Positions 38,713 to 48,859 are shown, numbered from the stretch's first letter. The stretch: 64,000 bases of DNA from AC-32 sp963704005 (GCA_963704005.1 CAVPGJ010000001.1:310001-374000); one strand, 5' to 3'. The notes: generated by a model not told the origin, from the sequence alone. Numbers and translations: made by a program.

Positions 38713-39665
38713 CTAGGAGCCCTTGGACTCCGCCGCCTTCGCGCGGTCGAGGATCTCGCCGAGGCGCAGCGTCCGCAGCATCGCGAAGAGCGCGATCGCG
38801 CCGATCACGACGTTGAACATCGTCACCACGACGTAGGTGCCGACGCTGAACGCGAGCAGGCGCGAGCTCGACGCCTGGCCGTGCAGGATGACGACGAGGA
38901 AGCCCTGCTTCGTGCCCGCGCCGCCGGGCGAGATCGGCAGGAGCGTCGAGAGGCTGTCCACGACCTGCGCGAGCAGCGCGTTGTGGACGGTGGCGTTGAC
39001 GTGGAAGGCGCGCAGGAACCAGTACAGCGACGCGATCCGGCAGACCCAGCTCGCGAGCTGCCAGCTCACGACCTCGCGTGAGTAGCGGCGCCGGTCGCGC
39101 AGGATCGCGAGCCCGCGGCCGAAGCGCTGCCTCAGGCCCTCGTCGTGCTGCGATCCGCCACACGAGCCAGATCACGAGCACCGTCGAGAACCGCGACGAT
39201 GATCGCGGTCGCCTTCGAGTGCGTGAACACCCAGCCCCAGTCGAACGCCGGCGCGTGGATGCTCGGCAGCACGCCGATCGCCGCCGCCCAGAGGAAGAAC
39301 GCCGTCGCGATCACGAAGTCGAGCACCGTCTCCGCGACGAGGGTCGAGGCGAGCGTCGAGTACGCCGCGTGCGGGATCCGGTGCTTGAGCAGGTAGAGCT
39401 TGACGAGATCGCCCGCCCGCCCGGGCACGATCGAGTTCACGCCCACGCCGGCGACGTAGGCGCCCGCGACCGGCGCCCAGCGGACGTCCTCCTCGGGATA
39501 TGCGGCTCGGACGATGTTCCGGTACGCGACCGTGCGCAGCAGGATCCTCGCCAGGTGCAGCCCGAGCCCGACCGCGAGGGCGCCCCACGCGACCGACGTC
39601 AGCTCGTTGAAGAAGACCGATACGGCGTGAAAGAACTCGTGCACGTCTCCGTAAACTTGCCTCAT
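38713..39665 (-). CDS. Flippase-like membrane protein (LPG_synthase_TM / UPF0104 family; two +1 frameshifts)
   Basis: 316 residues after removing extra bases near 39182 and 39147. Integral membrane protein with about seven helices, in the lysylphosphatidylglycerol synthase transmembrane family (flippase-like DUF). Signatures are GVGVNSIVPGRAGDLVKLYLL and the later LLPISPGGAGTKQGFLV, both typical. ATG 39665 shares two nucleotides with the divergent valS ATG (39664), so the promoters must lie inside the coding regions. Members are implicated in lipid or glycan-carrier translocation; the substrate here is unknown. The frame breaks fall in the central cytosolic loop. Confidence 0.8.
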
Positions 39666-42078
39666 GGAGCCGCTGTACGAGCCGAAGGGCGTCGAGGAGC
39701 GCTGGCAGCGCGCGTGGGAGGACGAGGGCCTCTACGACGCCGAGCCCGGGTCCGGCCGCGAGACCTTCGTCGTCGCGCACCCGCCGCCGAACGTCACCGG
39801 CGCGCTGCACACCGGCCACGCGCTGCAGATCTCGCTCGCCGACCTGCTCGTCCGCTGGCACCGGATGCGCGGCTTCGAGACCGCCTTCCTGACCGGTTAC
39901 GACCACGCCGGCATCTCGACCCAGAACGCGGTCGAGAAGCACCTCGTCGAGCAGGGCACCTCGCGCGAGGAGGTCGGCCGCGAGCGCTTCGTCGAGATCG
40001 TCTGGGAATGGCTGCGCGAGTACGGCGGCACGATCATGGGCCAGTTCCGGCGCATGGGCGCCTCGATGGACTACCGCCGCGAGCGGTTCACGATGGACGA
40101 CGCCTACGTCCGCGCGGTGATGCGCTTCTTCGTCCACCTCTACGGCAAGGGCTGGATCTACCGCGCCAACCGGATCATCAACTGGTGCCCGCACCACGAG
40201 ACGTCGCTCTCCGACCTGGAGCTCGTCCACGAGGAGGTCGACGACGCGCTCACCTACGTGCGCTACCCGTTCGCCGACGACCCGGCGGGCGGCGTGACGA
40301 TCGCGACGGCGCGGCCGGCGACGATCCTCGCCGACGTCGCGGTCGCGGTCTCGCCGGGCGACGAGCGCTGGGCCGCGGCGGTCGGGCGCGAGGTCGTCGT
40401 CCCCTTCGTCGAGCGCGTCGTGCGCGTGATCGAGGACGAGCGCGTCGACCCGGAGTTCGGCACCGGTGCGCTCAAGGTCACGCCCGGGCACGACCCGCTC
40501 GACTTCGAGATCGGCCGCGCGCACGAGCTGCCCGAGCTGACCGTGATCGGCCCGGACGGCCGCATGAACGAGGAGGCGGGCGACCTCGCGCGGCTGAGCC
40601 AGGACGAGGCCGAGGAGCGGATCCTCGCCTGGATCCGCGAGCGCGGCCTGCTGGAGAAGCGTGAGGCCTACCGGCACTCGATCGCGCTCTGCGAGCGCTG
40701 CAAGTCGAGGATCGAGCCGCTGATCTCGCTGCAGTGGTGGTGCCGCATGGACGAGCTGAAGCGGCCCGCCCTGGCCGCGCTGCGCGAGGGCCGCGTCCGC
40801 TACCACCCCGAGTCGCAGCACCGCTACGCGATCGAGTCGCTCGAGACCGCGCCGGACTGGAACATCTCGCGCCAGATCTGGTGGGGCCACCAGCTGCCGG
40901 TCTGGGAGTGCCCGGACGGCCACCTGACCGTCCAGGAGACCGAGCCGGCGGCGTGCGCCGAGTGCGGCTCGACCGAGCTGACGCGCAGCGAGGACGTGCT
41001 CGACACCTGGTTCTCGTCGGCGCTCTGGCCGTTCGCGATCCTCGGCTGGCCCGACGAGACGCCCGAGCTCGAGGCCTGGTACCCCGGCACGCTGAACACG
41101 ACCGCACGCGAGATCATCCGCCTTTGGGAGAACCGGATGATCTTCTCCGGCCTCGAGCTGATGGGCGAGATCCCGTTCGAGGCGGTGATCATCCACACGA
41201 CGGTGCTGGCCGAGGACGGGCGGCGGATGTCGAAGAGCCTCGGCACAGGCATCGACCCGCTCGAGCTGATCGACCGGTACGGGGCCGACGCGACGCGCTA
41301 CGGCCTCTTGAAGCTGACCTCGTCCCAGGACGTGCGCTTCTCGCCGGGCGTGATCGAGGAGGGGCGCAAGCTCGCGAACAAGCTCTGGAACGTCTCGCGT
41401 CTGATCCTCGCGAACGCCGGCGAGGCGCGGGCCGAGCTGCGCCCGCAGGAGACAGCGGAGCGCTGGATGGTCGCGCGGCTCGGCTTCGAGCAGTCGGTCG
41501 TCGACGCGAGCCTGGAGCGGTTCGAGTTCGCGCCCGCGGTCGACGCGCTCTACCACCTGACCTTCGACGACTTCTGCGACTGGTACGCGGAGGCGATCAA
41601 GCCGCGCCTCTACGAGGGCGACGCCGACGCGCAGGCGACCGCAGTCGCGAACCTCGAGCACCTGCTGAAGCTGCTGCACCCGGTGATGCCGCACGTCACC
41701 GAGGAGATCTGGTCGCAGTTCCACGACGACCGGCTGATCGTCGCGCCCTGGCCCGAGGCGGCACGCGCGGACGAGCAGGACCTGCGAGCGCTCGACCGTG
41801 TCCAGGACGCCGCCAGGATCTTCCGCCGCAGCGGCACGCCGGTTGAGCTCGGCGAGGAGGAGCGGCGGATCTTCGACGCCGTCGTCAAGCCGGAGCGGGC
41901 GAAGGCCGACGGCGGCAACCTCGAGGCCGAGCTCGAGCGGCTGCGGGGCGAGATCGCCCGGGCCGAGGGGATGCTGGCGAACGAGCGCTTCGTCAAGGGC
42001 GCGCCAGAGAGTGTCGTCGAGGCCGAGCGCGAGAAGCTGGAGCGCTACCGCCGCGAGCTCGATGCGCTCTCCTCTTGA
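39664..42078 (+). CDS. valS: Valyl-tRNA synthetase
   Basis: 804 residues. Charges tRNA-Val. HIGH appears as PPPNVTGALHTGHAL (HTGH), and KMSKS as GRRMSKSLGTGIDP. GYDHAGISTQNAVEKHL is the ValRS-like follow-up, and the CP1 editing domain includes TARPATILADVAV. A short C-terminal coiled coil (LEAELERLRGEIARAEGML) is the ValRS-specific arm. At 804 residues it is on the short side for ValRS. No frame errors. Its start overlaps the divergent flippase start. folC begins inside its last codons. Confidence 0.95.
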   Translation: MEPLYEPKGVEERWQRAWEDEGLYDAEPGSGRETFVVAHPPPNVTGALHTGHALQISLADLLVRWHRMRGFETAFLTGYDHAGISTQNAVEKHLVEQGTSREEVGRERFVEIVWEWLREYGGTIMGQFRRMGASMDYRRERFTMDDAYVRAVMRFFVHLYGKGWIYRANRIINWCPHHETSLSDLELVHEEVDDALTYVRYPFADDPAGGVTIATARPATILADVAVAVSPGDERWAAAVGREVVVPFVERVVRVIEDERVDPEFGTGALKVTPGHDPLDFEIGRAHELPELTVIGPDGRMNEEAGDLARLSQDEAEERILAWIRERGLLEKREAYRHSIALCERCKSRIEPLISLQWWCRMDELKRPALAALREGRVRYHPESQHRYAIESLETAPDWNISRQIWWGHQLPVWECPDGHLTVQETEPAACAECGSTELTRSEDVLDTWFSSALWPFAILGWPDETPELEAWYPGTLNTTAREIIRLWENRMIFSGLELMGEIPFEAVIIHTTVLAEDGRRMSKSLGTGIDPLELIDRYGADATRYGLLKLTSSQDVRFSPGVIEEGRKLANKLWNVSRLILANAGEARAELRPQETAERWMVARLGFEQSVVDASLERFEFAPAVDALYHLTFDDFCDWYAEAIKPRLYEGDADAQATAVANLEHLLKLLHPVMPHVTEEIWSQFHDDRLIVAPWPEAARADEQDLRALDRVQDAARIFRRSGTPVELGEEERRIFDAVVKPERAKADGGNLEAELERLRGEIARAEGMLANERFVKGAPESVVEAEREKLERYRRELDALSS

Positions 42079-43147
42079 CTGGCTGGAATCGCTCTCGCCC
42101 TGGCCGGAGGAGTTCGGCCTGGGGCGGATGCGCGCGCTCCTGGCCGAGCTCGGCGAGCCGCAGCGCCGCTACCCGGCGATCCACGTCGTCGGCACGAACG
42201 GCAAGTCGACCGCGACGCGACGGGCGGCCGCGTTCCTCGCGCGCGAGGGCCTGAGCGCCGGCGCGTACACCTCGCCGCACGTGTCGGGCTGGGCCGAGCG
42301 GATCCAGGTGGACGGCGAGGACGCCGACCTCGAGGGCGCGCTCTCGCGGGTGCGGGAGCCGGCCGAGCGGCTGGGCGCGACGCAGTTCGAGGTTCTGACC
42401 GCGGCGGCTTTCGCCGAGTTCGCTGCGGCCGGGGTGAACGTCGCGGTCGTGGAGGCAGGCCTGGGCGGGCGGCACGACGCGACCAACGTCCTCGACGCGC
42501 CGGTGGTCGTGCTGACGAACGTCGCGCTCGACCACACGGACGTGCTCGGCTCGACGCGGGAGGCAATCGCCGCCGAGAAGCTGGCGGTCGTCTCGCCGGG
42601 TGCCACGGTGGTGCTCGGCGAGCCGGAGTGGGAGTCACTCGCGCGCGCGCGCGAGGCCGGCGCGGTCGCCGTCGCCGCCGACTCGGGCCGCGCAGCCGCC
42701 GAGGCGTTTCTCGGCCGGCCGCTCGAGGGCGACGTCGAGATCGCGCTCCCGGGCCGCTTCGACCTCGTCGGCGAGGACGTCTACGCCGGCGCGCACAACC
42801 CGGCAGGCATCGCCTGGCTGCTCGAGCGGCTGCCCCGTCGAGACTACGTCGTCCTCGCCTCGATTCTCGTGGACAAGGACGCCGGGGCGATGCTGCGCCT
42901 GCTCGGGCGCGCGGGCCGGACGTTCGTGGCGACCTCGTCGGGCAGCGCCCGCGCCTTGGAACCCAAAGAGCTCGCGCGCCTCGCGGAGCCGTTCTTCGAG
43001 GGCGTCCGGGCGATCCCGGACCCGGAGCGAGCACTCGATCGAGCTCGTGAGGAGGGCCCCGTTCTCGTCACCGGCTCGCTCTACCTGCTCGCCGACCTCA
43101 ACGTCCGACTCCTGCGCGTACCATGGGAAAGCTCGGCGAGCGGCTGA
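42062..43147 (+). CDS. folC: Folylpolyglutamate synthase / dihydrofolate synthase
   Basis: 361 residues, Mur-ligase fold. ATP-binding loop IHVVGTNGKSTATR, SPHVSGWAERI, VVEAGLGGRHDATNV and the family VLTNVALDHTDVLGSTREAIAAEK are all present. It adds glutamate to (dihydro)folates. ATG 42062 overlaps the end of valS by 17 nt (valS-folC order is widespread in Gram-positives). The C-terminal domain is a little shorter than in E. coli FolC. Its end overlaps the start of a 37-residue membrane peptide gene. Confidence 0.92.
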   Translation: MRSPLDWLESLSPWPEEFGLGRMRALLAELGEPQRRYPAIHVVGTNGKSTATRRAAAFLAREGLSAGAYTSPHVSGWAERIQVDGEDADLEGALSRVREPAERLGATQFEVLTAAAFAEFAAAGVNVAVVEAGLGGRHDATNVLDAPVVVLTNVALDHTDVLGSTREAIAAEKLAVVSPGATVVLGEPEWESLARAREAGAVAVAADSGRAAAEAFLGRPLEGDVEIALPGRFDLVGEDVYAGAHNPAGIAWLLERLPRRDYVVLASILVDKDAGAMLRLLGRAGRTFVATSSGSARALEPKELARLAEPFFEGVRAIPDPERALDRAREEGPVLVTGSLYLLADLNVRLLRVPWESSASG

Positions 43148-43236
43148 GCGTCTTCGCGGTCGCCGCGATCGTGGTGCTGATGATCGTCGGCCTCGCGTTT
43201 GCCGCTGGCTTTCTCGTCGGGAGGATCCTCCTGTAG
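43123..43236 (+). CDS. Tiny single-helix membrane peptide
   Basis: 37 residues: short basic start (MGKLGERLSVFA) then one transmembrane helix (VAAIVVLMIVGLAFAAGFLV) and RILL. ATG 43123 lies inside the last 25 nt of folC and the stop is 11 nt before the next gene's GTG. The clean helix, positive inside N-terminus and tight spacing make it plausible as a real gene. No family known. Confidence 0.55.
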   Translation: MGKLGERLSVFAVAAIVVLMIVGLAFAAGFLVGRILL

Positions 43237-43247
43237 CGGAGGGCGTC

Positions 43248-43760
43248 GTGATCGCAGACAACGGAATCTTCAACTTCTTCAGCTCCGGCACCTGGGCGGT
43301 GATCCGGAACCTGACGCTGTTCTTCGTCGCCGTCTTCTGGCTGGCGACGGCGTTCTGGGTCTACAAGGACGCGCGCCGGCGGATCGAGGACCCCTGGCTC
43401 GTCGGGATGGCGACCGTCCTCGGGCTCGTCCCGCCGTTCATCGGCCCGTTGATCTACATGCTCTTCCGGCCGCCCGAGTACCTCGAGGACGTGCGCGAGC
43501 GCGAGCTCGAGATCAAGGCGATGGAGGAGCGGCTCTCGCGGCGCGAGATGCATTGCCCCGTCTGCCGCGCTGAGGTCGATCCCGCCTTCCTGATCTGCCC
43601 GGTCTGCACCACGCGATTGCGGCAGTCGTGCACGAGCTGCAAGGCGCCGCTCGAGGCGCTCTGGCAGGTGTGCCCGTACTGCGAGACGCCGGTCGCGCCC
43701 GCGCCGGTCGAGCTCGGCCAGACGCAGGCCCTCGCGCCGCCTCGCCGCGAACGTTCGTAG
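43248..43760 (+). CDS. Membrane protein with double zinc-ribbon tail
   Basis: 170 residues. Two hydrophobic helices (LTLFFVAVFWLATAFWVY and LVGMATVLGLVPPFIGPLIY), then a helical linker and cytoplasmic zinc ribbons with four CxxC pairs: HCPVCRAEV, LICPVCTTRL, SCTSCKAPL and VCPYCETPV. Zinc-ribbon (DZR) membrane proteins of this kind are common in actinobacteria next to folC/ndk, function unknown. GTG 43248. The ordered CxxC pairs make metal binding near certain; redox or scaffold roles are open. Confidence 0.78.
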   Translation: MIADNGIFNFFSSGTWAVIRNLTLFFVAVFWLATAFWVYKDARRRIEDPWLVGMATVLGLVPPFIGPLIYMLFRPPEYLEDVRERELEIKAMEERLSRREMHCPVCRAEVDPAFLICPVCTTRLRQSCTSCKAPLEALWQVCPYCETPVAPAPVELGQTQALAPPRRERS

Positions 43761-43773
43761 ACTGCGCCGCGAC

Positions 43774-44181
43774 TTGGCGGCTGAGCGAACGCTGATCCTG
43801 ATCAAGCCCGACGCGATGGCCCGCGGGCTTGCCGGCGAGATCCTTGGCCGCTTCGAGCGGCGCGGGCTCGTGGTGCAGGAAGCGCGGCTCGTCCGGGTCG
43901 ACCGCACGCTGGCCGAGGAGCACTACGCCGAGCACTCCGAGAAGCCGTTCTTCGGCGAGCTGGTCTCGTTCATCACCTCGGGGCCGACGCTGGCGCTGGC
44001 GCTCGAGGGCGAGGGCGCGATCGCTGTCGCCCGCTCGACGATCGGCGCGACCAACCCGGCCGACGCCGCTCCCGGCTCGATCCGCGGCGACCTGGCGCTC
44101 GCGATGCCCGACAACCTCGTGCACGGCTCGGACTCGCCGGAGTCGGCCGGGCGCGAGCTTGCTCTCTGGTTCGGTGACTGA
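43774..44181 (+). CDS. ndk: Nucleoside diphosphate kinase
   Basis: 135 residues, the usual length. Transfers the gamma phosphate between nucleotides via a phosphohistidine, the His in MPDNLVHGSDSPESA. RTLILIKPDAMARGLAG and IGATNPADAAPGSIRGD complete the family pattern. A TTG at 43774 is the only start giving the standard N-terminus. Its stop lies inside the start of the methyltransferase gene (8-nt overlap). The product is cytosolic and hexameric in most species. Confidence 0.95.
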   Translation: MAAERTLILIKPDAMARGLAGEILGRFERRGLVVQEARLVRVDRTLAEEHYAEHSEKPFFGELVSFITSGPTLALALEGEGAIAVARSTIGATNPADAAPGSIRGDLALAMPDNLVHGSDSPESAGRELALWFGD

Positions 44182-45492
44182 ACCCGACTACGTTGCAGTC
44201 AACCGCGAGGGCTGGACGCGAGCGAACGCGGAGTACACCGATCGGAGCGCACGCTCGGCCTGGGCCGAGGAGGAGATCACGTACGGCCAGTGGCACGCGC
44301 GCGAGAGCGAGCTGCGCGTGCTGCCGGAGATCGCGGGCAAGGACGTGATCGAGCTCGGCTGCGGGACGGCGTACTTCGGCGCCTGGCTGAAGCGAGCCGG
44401 GGCGCGCCGAGTGGTCGGCGTCGACGTCACTCCCGCAGCAGCTCGAGACGGCGCGCCGGATGGACGCGGAGTTCGGACTCGGGCTGGAGCTGATCGAGGC
44501 GAACGCGGAGGACGTGCCGCTCCCGGATGCAACGTTCGATGTCGCCGTTTCCGAGTACGGGGCTTCGATCTGGTGCGACCCGGCACTCTGGATCGCGGAG
44601 GCTGCAAGGCTGCTTGCGGCCGGGCGGCGAGCTCTTCTTCCTGCGCGGGTCGACGCTGCGGATCCTCTGCGCCCCCGACGAGGGCAAGACGACCGAGCGG
44701 CTCGCGCGACCGCAGAGAGGCCTCTACAAGCTGGTCTGGGACGACGACGACCCGGGCGTCGAGTTCCATCCGGGGATGGCGGAGATGCTTGCGATCCTGC
44801 GGACGAACGGCTTCGAGCTGCTCGACTTCCGCGAGCTGTTCGCGCCGGAGGACGCCAGCGATCACGAGTTCTACGACGACCCGCCGGCCGAGTGGGCGAA
44901 GCAGTGGCCCGCGGAGGAGATCTGGCGGCTCCGCCTGCATCCCCCGCTGATCCTCGCGTCGACGTCGCCGCGGCGGCGGGAGATCCTGGAGCAGCTCCGG
45001 ATTCCGTTCGACGTGGTGGTGCCTCGCTACGAGGAGGGCAGCGGTGACCCGGTGAAGCACGCGGTCGGCAAGGCGCGTTCGGTGGGGGCGTTCGACGACA
45101 GGCCGGTGCTCGGCTGCGACACCGAGGTGATCTGCGGCGGGCGCGTGTTCGGGAAGCCGGAGAACGAGGCGGACGCGGAGGAGATGCTCGACTCGCTCGC
45201 AGGCAAGACGCATGAGGTGATCTCGGGGCTCACGCTCCTCACGCCCGCGTGGGAGGAGGTGCACCGCGAGGTGACGCTGGTCACCTTCCGGCCGCTGGAT
45301 GCCCGCGATCTCGCGCACTACGTCGCGAGCGGCGAGTGGGAGGGCCGGGCGGGCGGCTATGCGATCCAGGGGCTCGGCGCGTCACTCGTGCAGCGGATCG
45401 AAGGCGACTACCTGAACGTGGTCGGCCTCCCTGGCGCGCTGCTCGTCCGCCTCCTCGCGCAACGCTTCCCCGGCGTCTACGGCTTCGGCTGA
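44174..45492 (+). CDS. SAM methyltransferase fused in frame to Maf nucleotide pyrophosphatase (two +1 frameshifts)
   Basis: A continuous 438-residue frame after dropping extra bases near 44437 and 44614. Residues about 1-250 are a class I methyltransferase (VIELGCGTAYFGAWLKRAGA, VDVTP, FDVAVSEYGA, LLRPGGELFFL). Residues about 255-438 are a full Maf/YhdE domain (LILASTSPRRREILEQL, LGCDTEVICGGRVFGKP, EGRAGGYAIQGLGA), which hydrolyses non-canonical nucleoside triphosphates. No stop separates them, so either this is a genuine fusion or a small error removed a stop/start junction. GTG 44174 overlaps ndk. Human ASMTL shows a Maf/methyltransferase fusion is possible, though with a different methyltransferase and the opposite order. 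Confidence 0.72.
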
Positions 45493-45510
45493 TCCCGGCG
45501 CTGTCGACCC

Positions 45511-45546
45511 GGGGTCAGACCCCGGGTCGAACCGGGGTCTGACCCC
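45511..45546. repeat. REPIN-like pair of REP palindromes, 3' of RAYT
   Basis: GGGGTCAGACCCC at 45511-45523 and GGGGTCTGACCCC at 45534-45546, two REP cores in inverse order 10 nt apart. Between the Maf stop and the RAYT stop. Confidence 0.88.
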
Positions 45547-45592
45547 GAACGCGTCTTCATCAACGGTCGCGCGGAGAATGAAGCGCCGCAGT

Positions 45593-46111
45593 TCAGCGCG
45601 CGCCCTTCTCGAGTCGTTCGCGAACTGGCCCAAGACGCGACCGGTACGAGAGGAACGCCGGCGGGCGAGCCTCTCCGACGAGTGCCCGGTAGCTGCTCCA
45701 TTTCCAGCCGCCGGGGTCGGCGCAAAGACCTGCGCGCACAGGGTTGTTCAGCATGTAGCGGACAAGCTCCAGGAACTCGGCGTCGCTCTCGACGAGCTTC
45801 CCGTAGAACCGCCCTTCGAAGAGGTGCCCGGTTTGGCCGGAGCGCTTGTTGAACCATTGCGCGTAGCGGCCCTTCAGCCACTGCGCTCCCTCGGAGATGT
45901 TCGGCTCCGTCGTCTCGACGAGGAGGTGGAAGTGATTCGGCATCAGGCAGTAGGTGTGGCAGAGCCAGCCGTAGCGCGCCACGGTTCCGCCTAGGAGCTC
46001 GAGGAAAAGCTCGTAAGCGACTGCATCGTGGAAGAGCGTTCGCCTGCCGTTGCCGCGTGAGCCGACGTTGTAGATCCCCCCGGCAACCTGGATGCGGTGC
46101 GGTCGCGGCAC
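45593..46111 (-). CDS. REP-associated tyrosine transposase (RAYT, Y1_Tnp / IS200-like)
   Basis: 172 residues. The HUH motif is MPNHFHLLVET; the downstream Tyr of the active site lies in LVRYMLNNPVRAG. GHLFEGRFYGKLVE and NPVRAGLCADPGGWKWSSY are the RAYT-type family segments. Unlike IS200/605 elements it is a single domesticated gene flanked by short palindromes on both sides. GTG 46111. RAYTs are thought to move REP/REPIN sequences, nicking single-stranded DNA at the palindrome (family knowledge). Its target copies here share the GGGGTCTGACCCC core. Confidence 0.93.
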   Translation of the reverse strand: MPRPHRIQVAGGIYNVGSRGNGRRTLFHDAVAYELFLELLGGTVARYGWLCHTYCLMPNHFHLLVETTEPNISEGAQWLKGRYAQWFNKRSGQTGHLFEGRFYGKLVESDAEFLELVRYMLNNPVRAGLCADPGGWKWSSYRALVGEARPPAFLSYRSRLGPVRERLEKGAR

Positions 46112-46196
46112 GACGGCGACCCTAGAAGCGGTCCGGCCCTTCAGTGGCGCAGGGAGGCACCTTCGTGACGTTCCGGCGCGTCAGTTGTCACGAGGC

Positions 46197-46232
46197 GGGG
46201 TCTGACCCCGGGGTCGCCCGGGGTCAGACCCC
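46197..46232. repeat. REPIN-like pair of REP palindromes, 5' of RAYT
   Basis: GGGGTCTGACCCC at 46197-46209 and GGGGTCAGACCCC at 46220-46232, inverse order, followed by two copies of GACCCCGTTTCGGCC to about 46257. Mirrors the 3' pair, so the RAYT gene is boxed by REPINs on both sides. Confidence 0.88.
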
Positions 46233-46303
46233 GTTTCGGCCGACCCCGTTTCGGCCGCCGAAGTGCCGGTTTTTTCGTTTCCTGGCTAGACTCGTGCGGG
46301 CCG

Positions 46304-47353
<1,050 letters not shown>

Positions 47354-47390
47354 CAGCGCGCCGAGGCTTTTCCTACACTAGGTCGTTCTC

Positions 47391-48329
47391 GTGCCAAGGA
47401 ACCGCAACGCACGTCTTGCGGTCTTGGGGTCCCCCGTTCCTCGCTCCAGGCCCGCCGGGTTGTCCTCCCGCAGTGCTTCCGCCGTCAGGCGGCGCATCGT
47501 GGCAGGCTCGCTCGTCCTGCTCTCGATCGTGCTGATCACGATCTACTTCCGCGAGCCCGTGGGTGGGGGGCTGCACGGAGCCCAGAGCACCGGTGCGACG
47601 GTGCTGCGGCCCTTCGAAGTTGGCGCCAACCGTGTCGCGCAGCCCTTCCGCGACGCCTACGGCTGGTTCTCCGGAGTCCTGCACGCGAAGTCCGAGAACG
47701 GCCGCTTGCGGAAGGAGGTCGACGTCTACAGCGCCCAGTCGATCCAGAACGCCAACGCCGTCGACCAGAACGCCCAGCTCAAGAGCCTGCTCCACTACGT
47801 CAGCGCACCGCAGTTCCCGAAGGGCTACGACTACGTCGCCACCGACGTGATCACCCGGCCGCCGGCCGAGCTCGCGCAGCAGATTGGAATCGCCGCCGGC
47901 TCATCGAGCGGGATCCGCATCAACGACCCGGTCGTCAACGCCGACGGCCTCGTGGGCAAGGTCACCCAGGTCGCCAGCCACAGTGCCGAGGTGACGCTGC
48001 TGACCGACCCCGACATGATGGTCACTGCAGTCGACCGGGCGACGCAGGCGACCGGCCTCGTCGGCACCGGCCAGGGCCGCGGCACGCTGATAGTGGACCG
48101 CGTCTCCAGGGCGGACGTGGTCAAGCCGGGAGACCTGATCGTCACGCAGAGCTACCACTACAAGAAGCTCAGCTCGATCTTCCCGGCTGGCATCCCGATC
48201 GGCACCGTCTCCAGCGCCTCGGTGAACGACACCGACCTCTACTGGCAGGTGCAGGTGAACCCGCGGGTCGAATTCGGCTCGTCACTCCAGTCCGTGCTCG
48301 TGCTCGTTCCCAAGTCCCGCAAGCACTGA
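47391..48329 (+). CDS. mreC: Cell shape-determining protein MreC
   Basis: 312 residues. Basic N-terminus, one membrane helix (IVAGSLVLLSIVLITIYF), a coiled coil (about residues 95-130: KSENGRLRKEVDVYSAQ), then the extracytoplasmic beta domain (ITRPPAELAQQIGIAAGSS, DGLVGKVTQVASHSAEVTLL). The GTG start at 47391 fits; ends as TGATG with mreD. MreC links MreB to the PBP2/RodA machinery outside the membrane. No errors seen. Confidence 0.93.
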   Translation: MPRNRNARLAVLGSPVPRSRPAGLSSRSASAVRRRIVAGSLVLLSIVLITIYFREPVGGGLHGAQSTGATVLRPFEVGANRVAQPFRDAYGWFSGVLHAKSENGRLRKEVDVYSAQSIQNANAVDQNAQLKSLLHYVSAPQFPKGYDYVATDVITRPPAELAQQIGIAAGSSSGIRINDPVVNADGLVGKVTQVASHSAEVTLLTDPDMMVTAVDRATQATGLVGTGQGRGTLIVDRVSRADVVKPGDLIVTQSYHYKKLSSIFPAGIPIGTVSSASVNDTDLYWQVQVNPRVEFGSSLQSVLVLVPKSRKH

Positions 48330-48859
48330 TGCGCCTGCTGGTCGAGCCCGCCAAGGTCGGCGTCCTCGTTTTCGTCGCCGCGATCCTGCAGGTGTCCATC
48401 TTCTCGTCGTTCCAGATCCTCGGCGGGGCGCCCGATGTCGTCCTGCTGACGCTGATGGGGATCGCGCTCCTGCGCGGCTCGATCTACGGCGCGAGCGCGG
48501 GGTTCGCCGCCGGCCTGCTGGTGGACACGGCCAACCTGGGCACGCTCGGGGTCACCTCGCTGCTGCTGACGATCGCCGGCTACTGGATCGGTCGCTACGG
48601 CGAGACGACCGGGCGCGACCGCGCCCACGCGCCGTACGTCTCGGTTGCGGTGGCGACGATCCTCGTCCAGTTCGGCGCGCTGTTCCTGCACTACATGCTC
48701 GGCGACCCCGTCTCGGCGCGGGTCGTCCTGCTCGACGCGCTGCCGGCGAAGGTCGGGCTCAACCTGCTGCTGACGCTGCCGGTCTACGCGCTCACGCGCT
48801 GGGTGCTCGGGCTCGGCAGGGTGCCCGAGCGTGCGACGGAGGTGCAGCTCCTTGGCTAG
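48329..48859 (+). CDS. mreD: Rod-shape-determining membrane protein MreD
   Basis: 176 residues with five to six helices. PDVVLLTLMGIALLRGSIYG and FAAGLLVDTANLGTLGVTSL are the family segments. The ATG overlaps the mreC stop by one base and the mrdA TTG lies within its last codons. Function: membrane partner of MreC in the elongasome. Poorly conserved family, placed mainly by position and topology. Confidence 0.86.
   Translation: MRLLVEPAKVGVLVFVAAILQVSIFSSFQILGGAPDVVLLTLMGIALLRGSIYGASAGFAAGLLVDTANLGTLGVTSLLLTIAGYWIGRYGETTGRDRAHAPYVSVAVATILVQFGALFLHYMLGDPVSARVVLLDALPAKVGLNLLLTLPVYALTRWVLGLGRVPERATEVQLLG

Noticed and set aside
39078..40664. Large plus-strand frame across the flippase gene
   Set aside because: Its first half is antisense to the flippase and its second half is an out-of-frame reading of valS.
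45593..46111. A complete IS200/IS605 insertion sequence
   Set aside because: There is no tnpB, the ends are paired REP palindromes rather than LE/RE hairpins, and the protein has RAYT features. I call it a domesticated RAYT.
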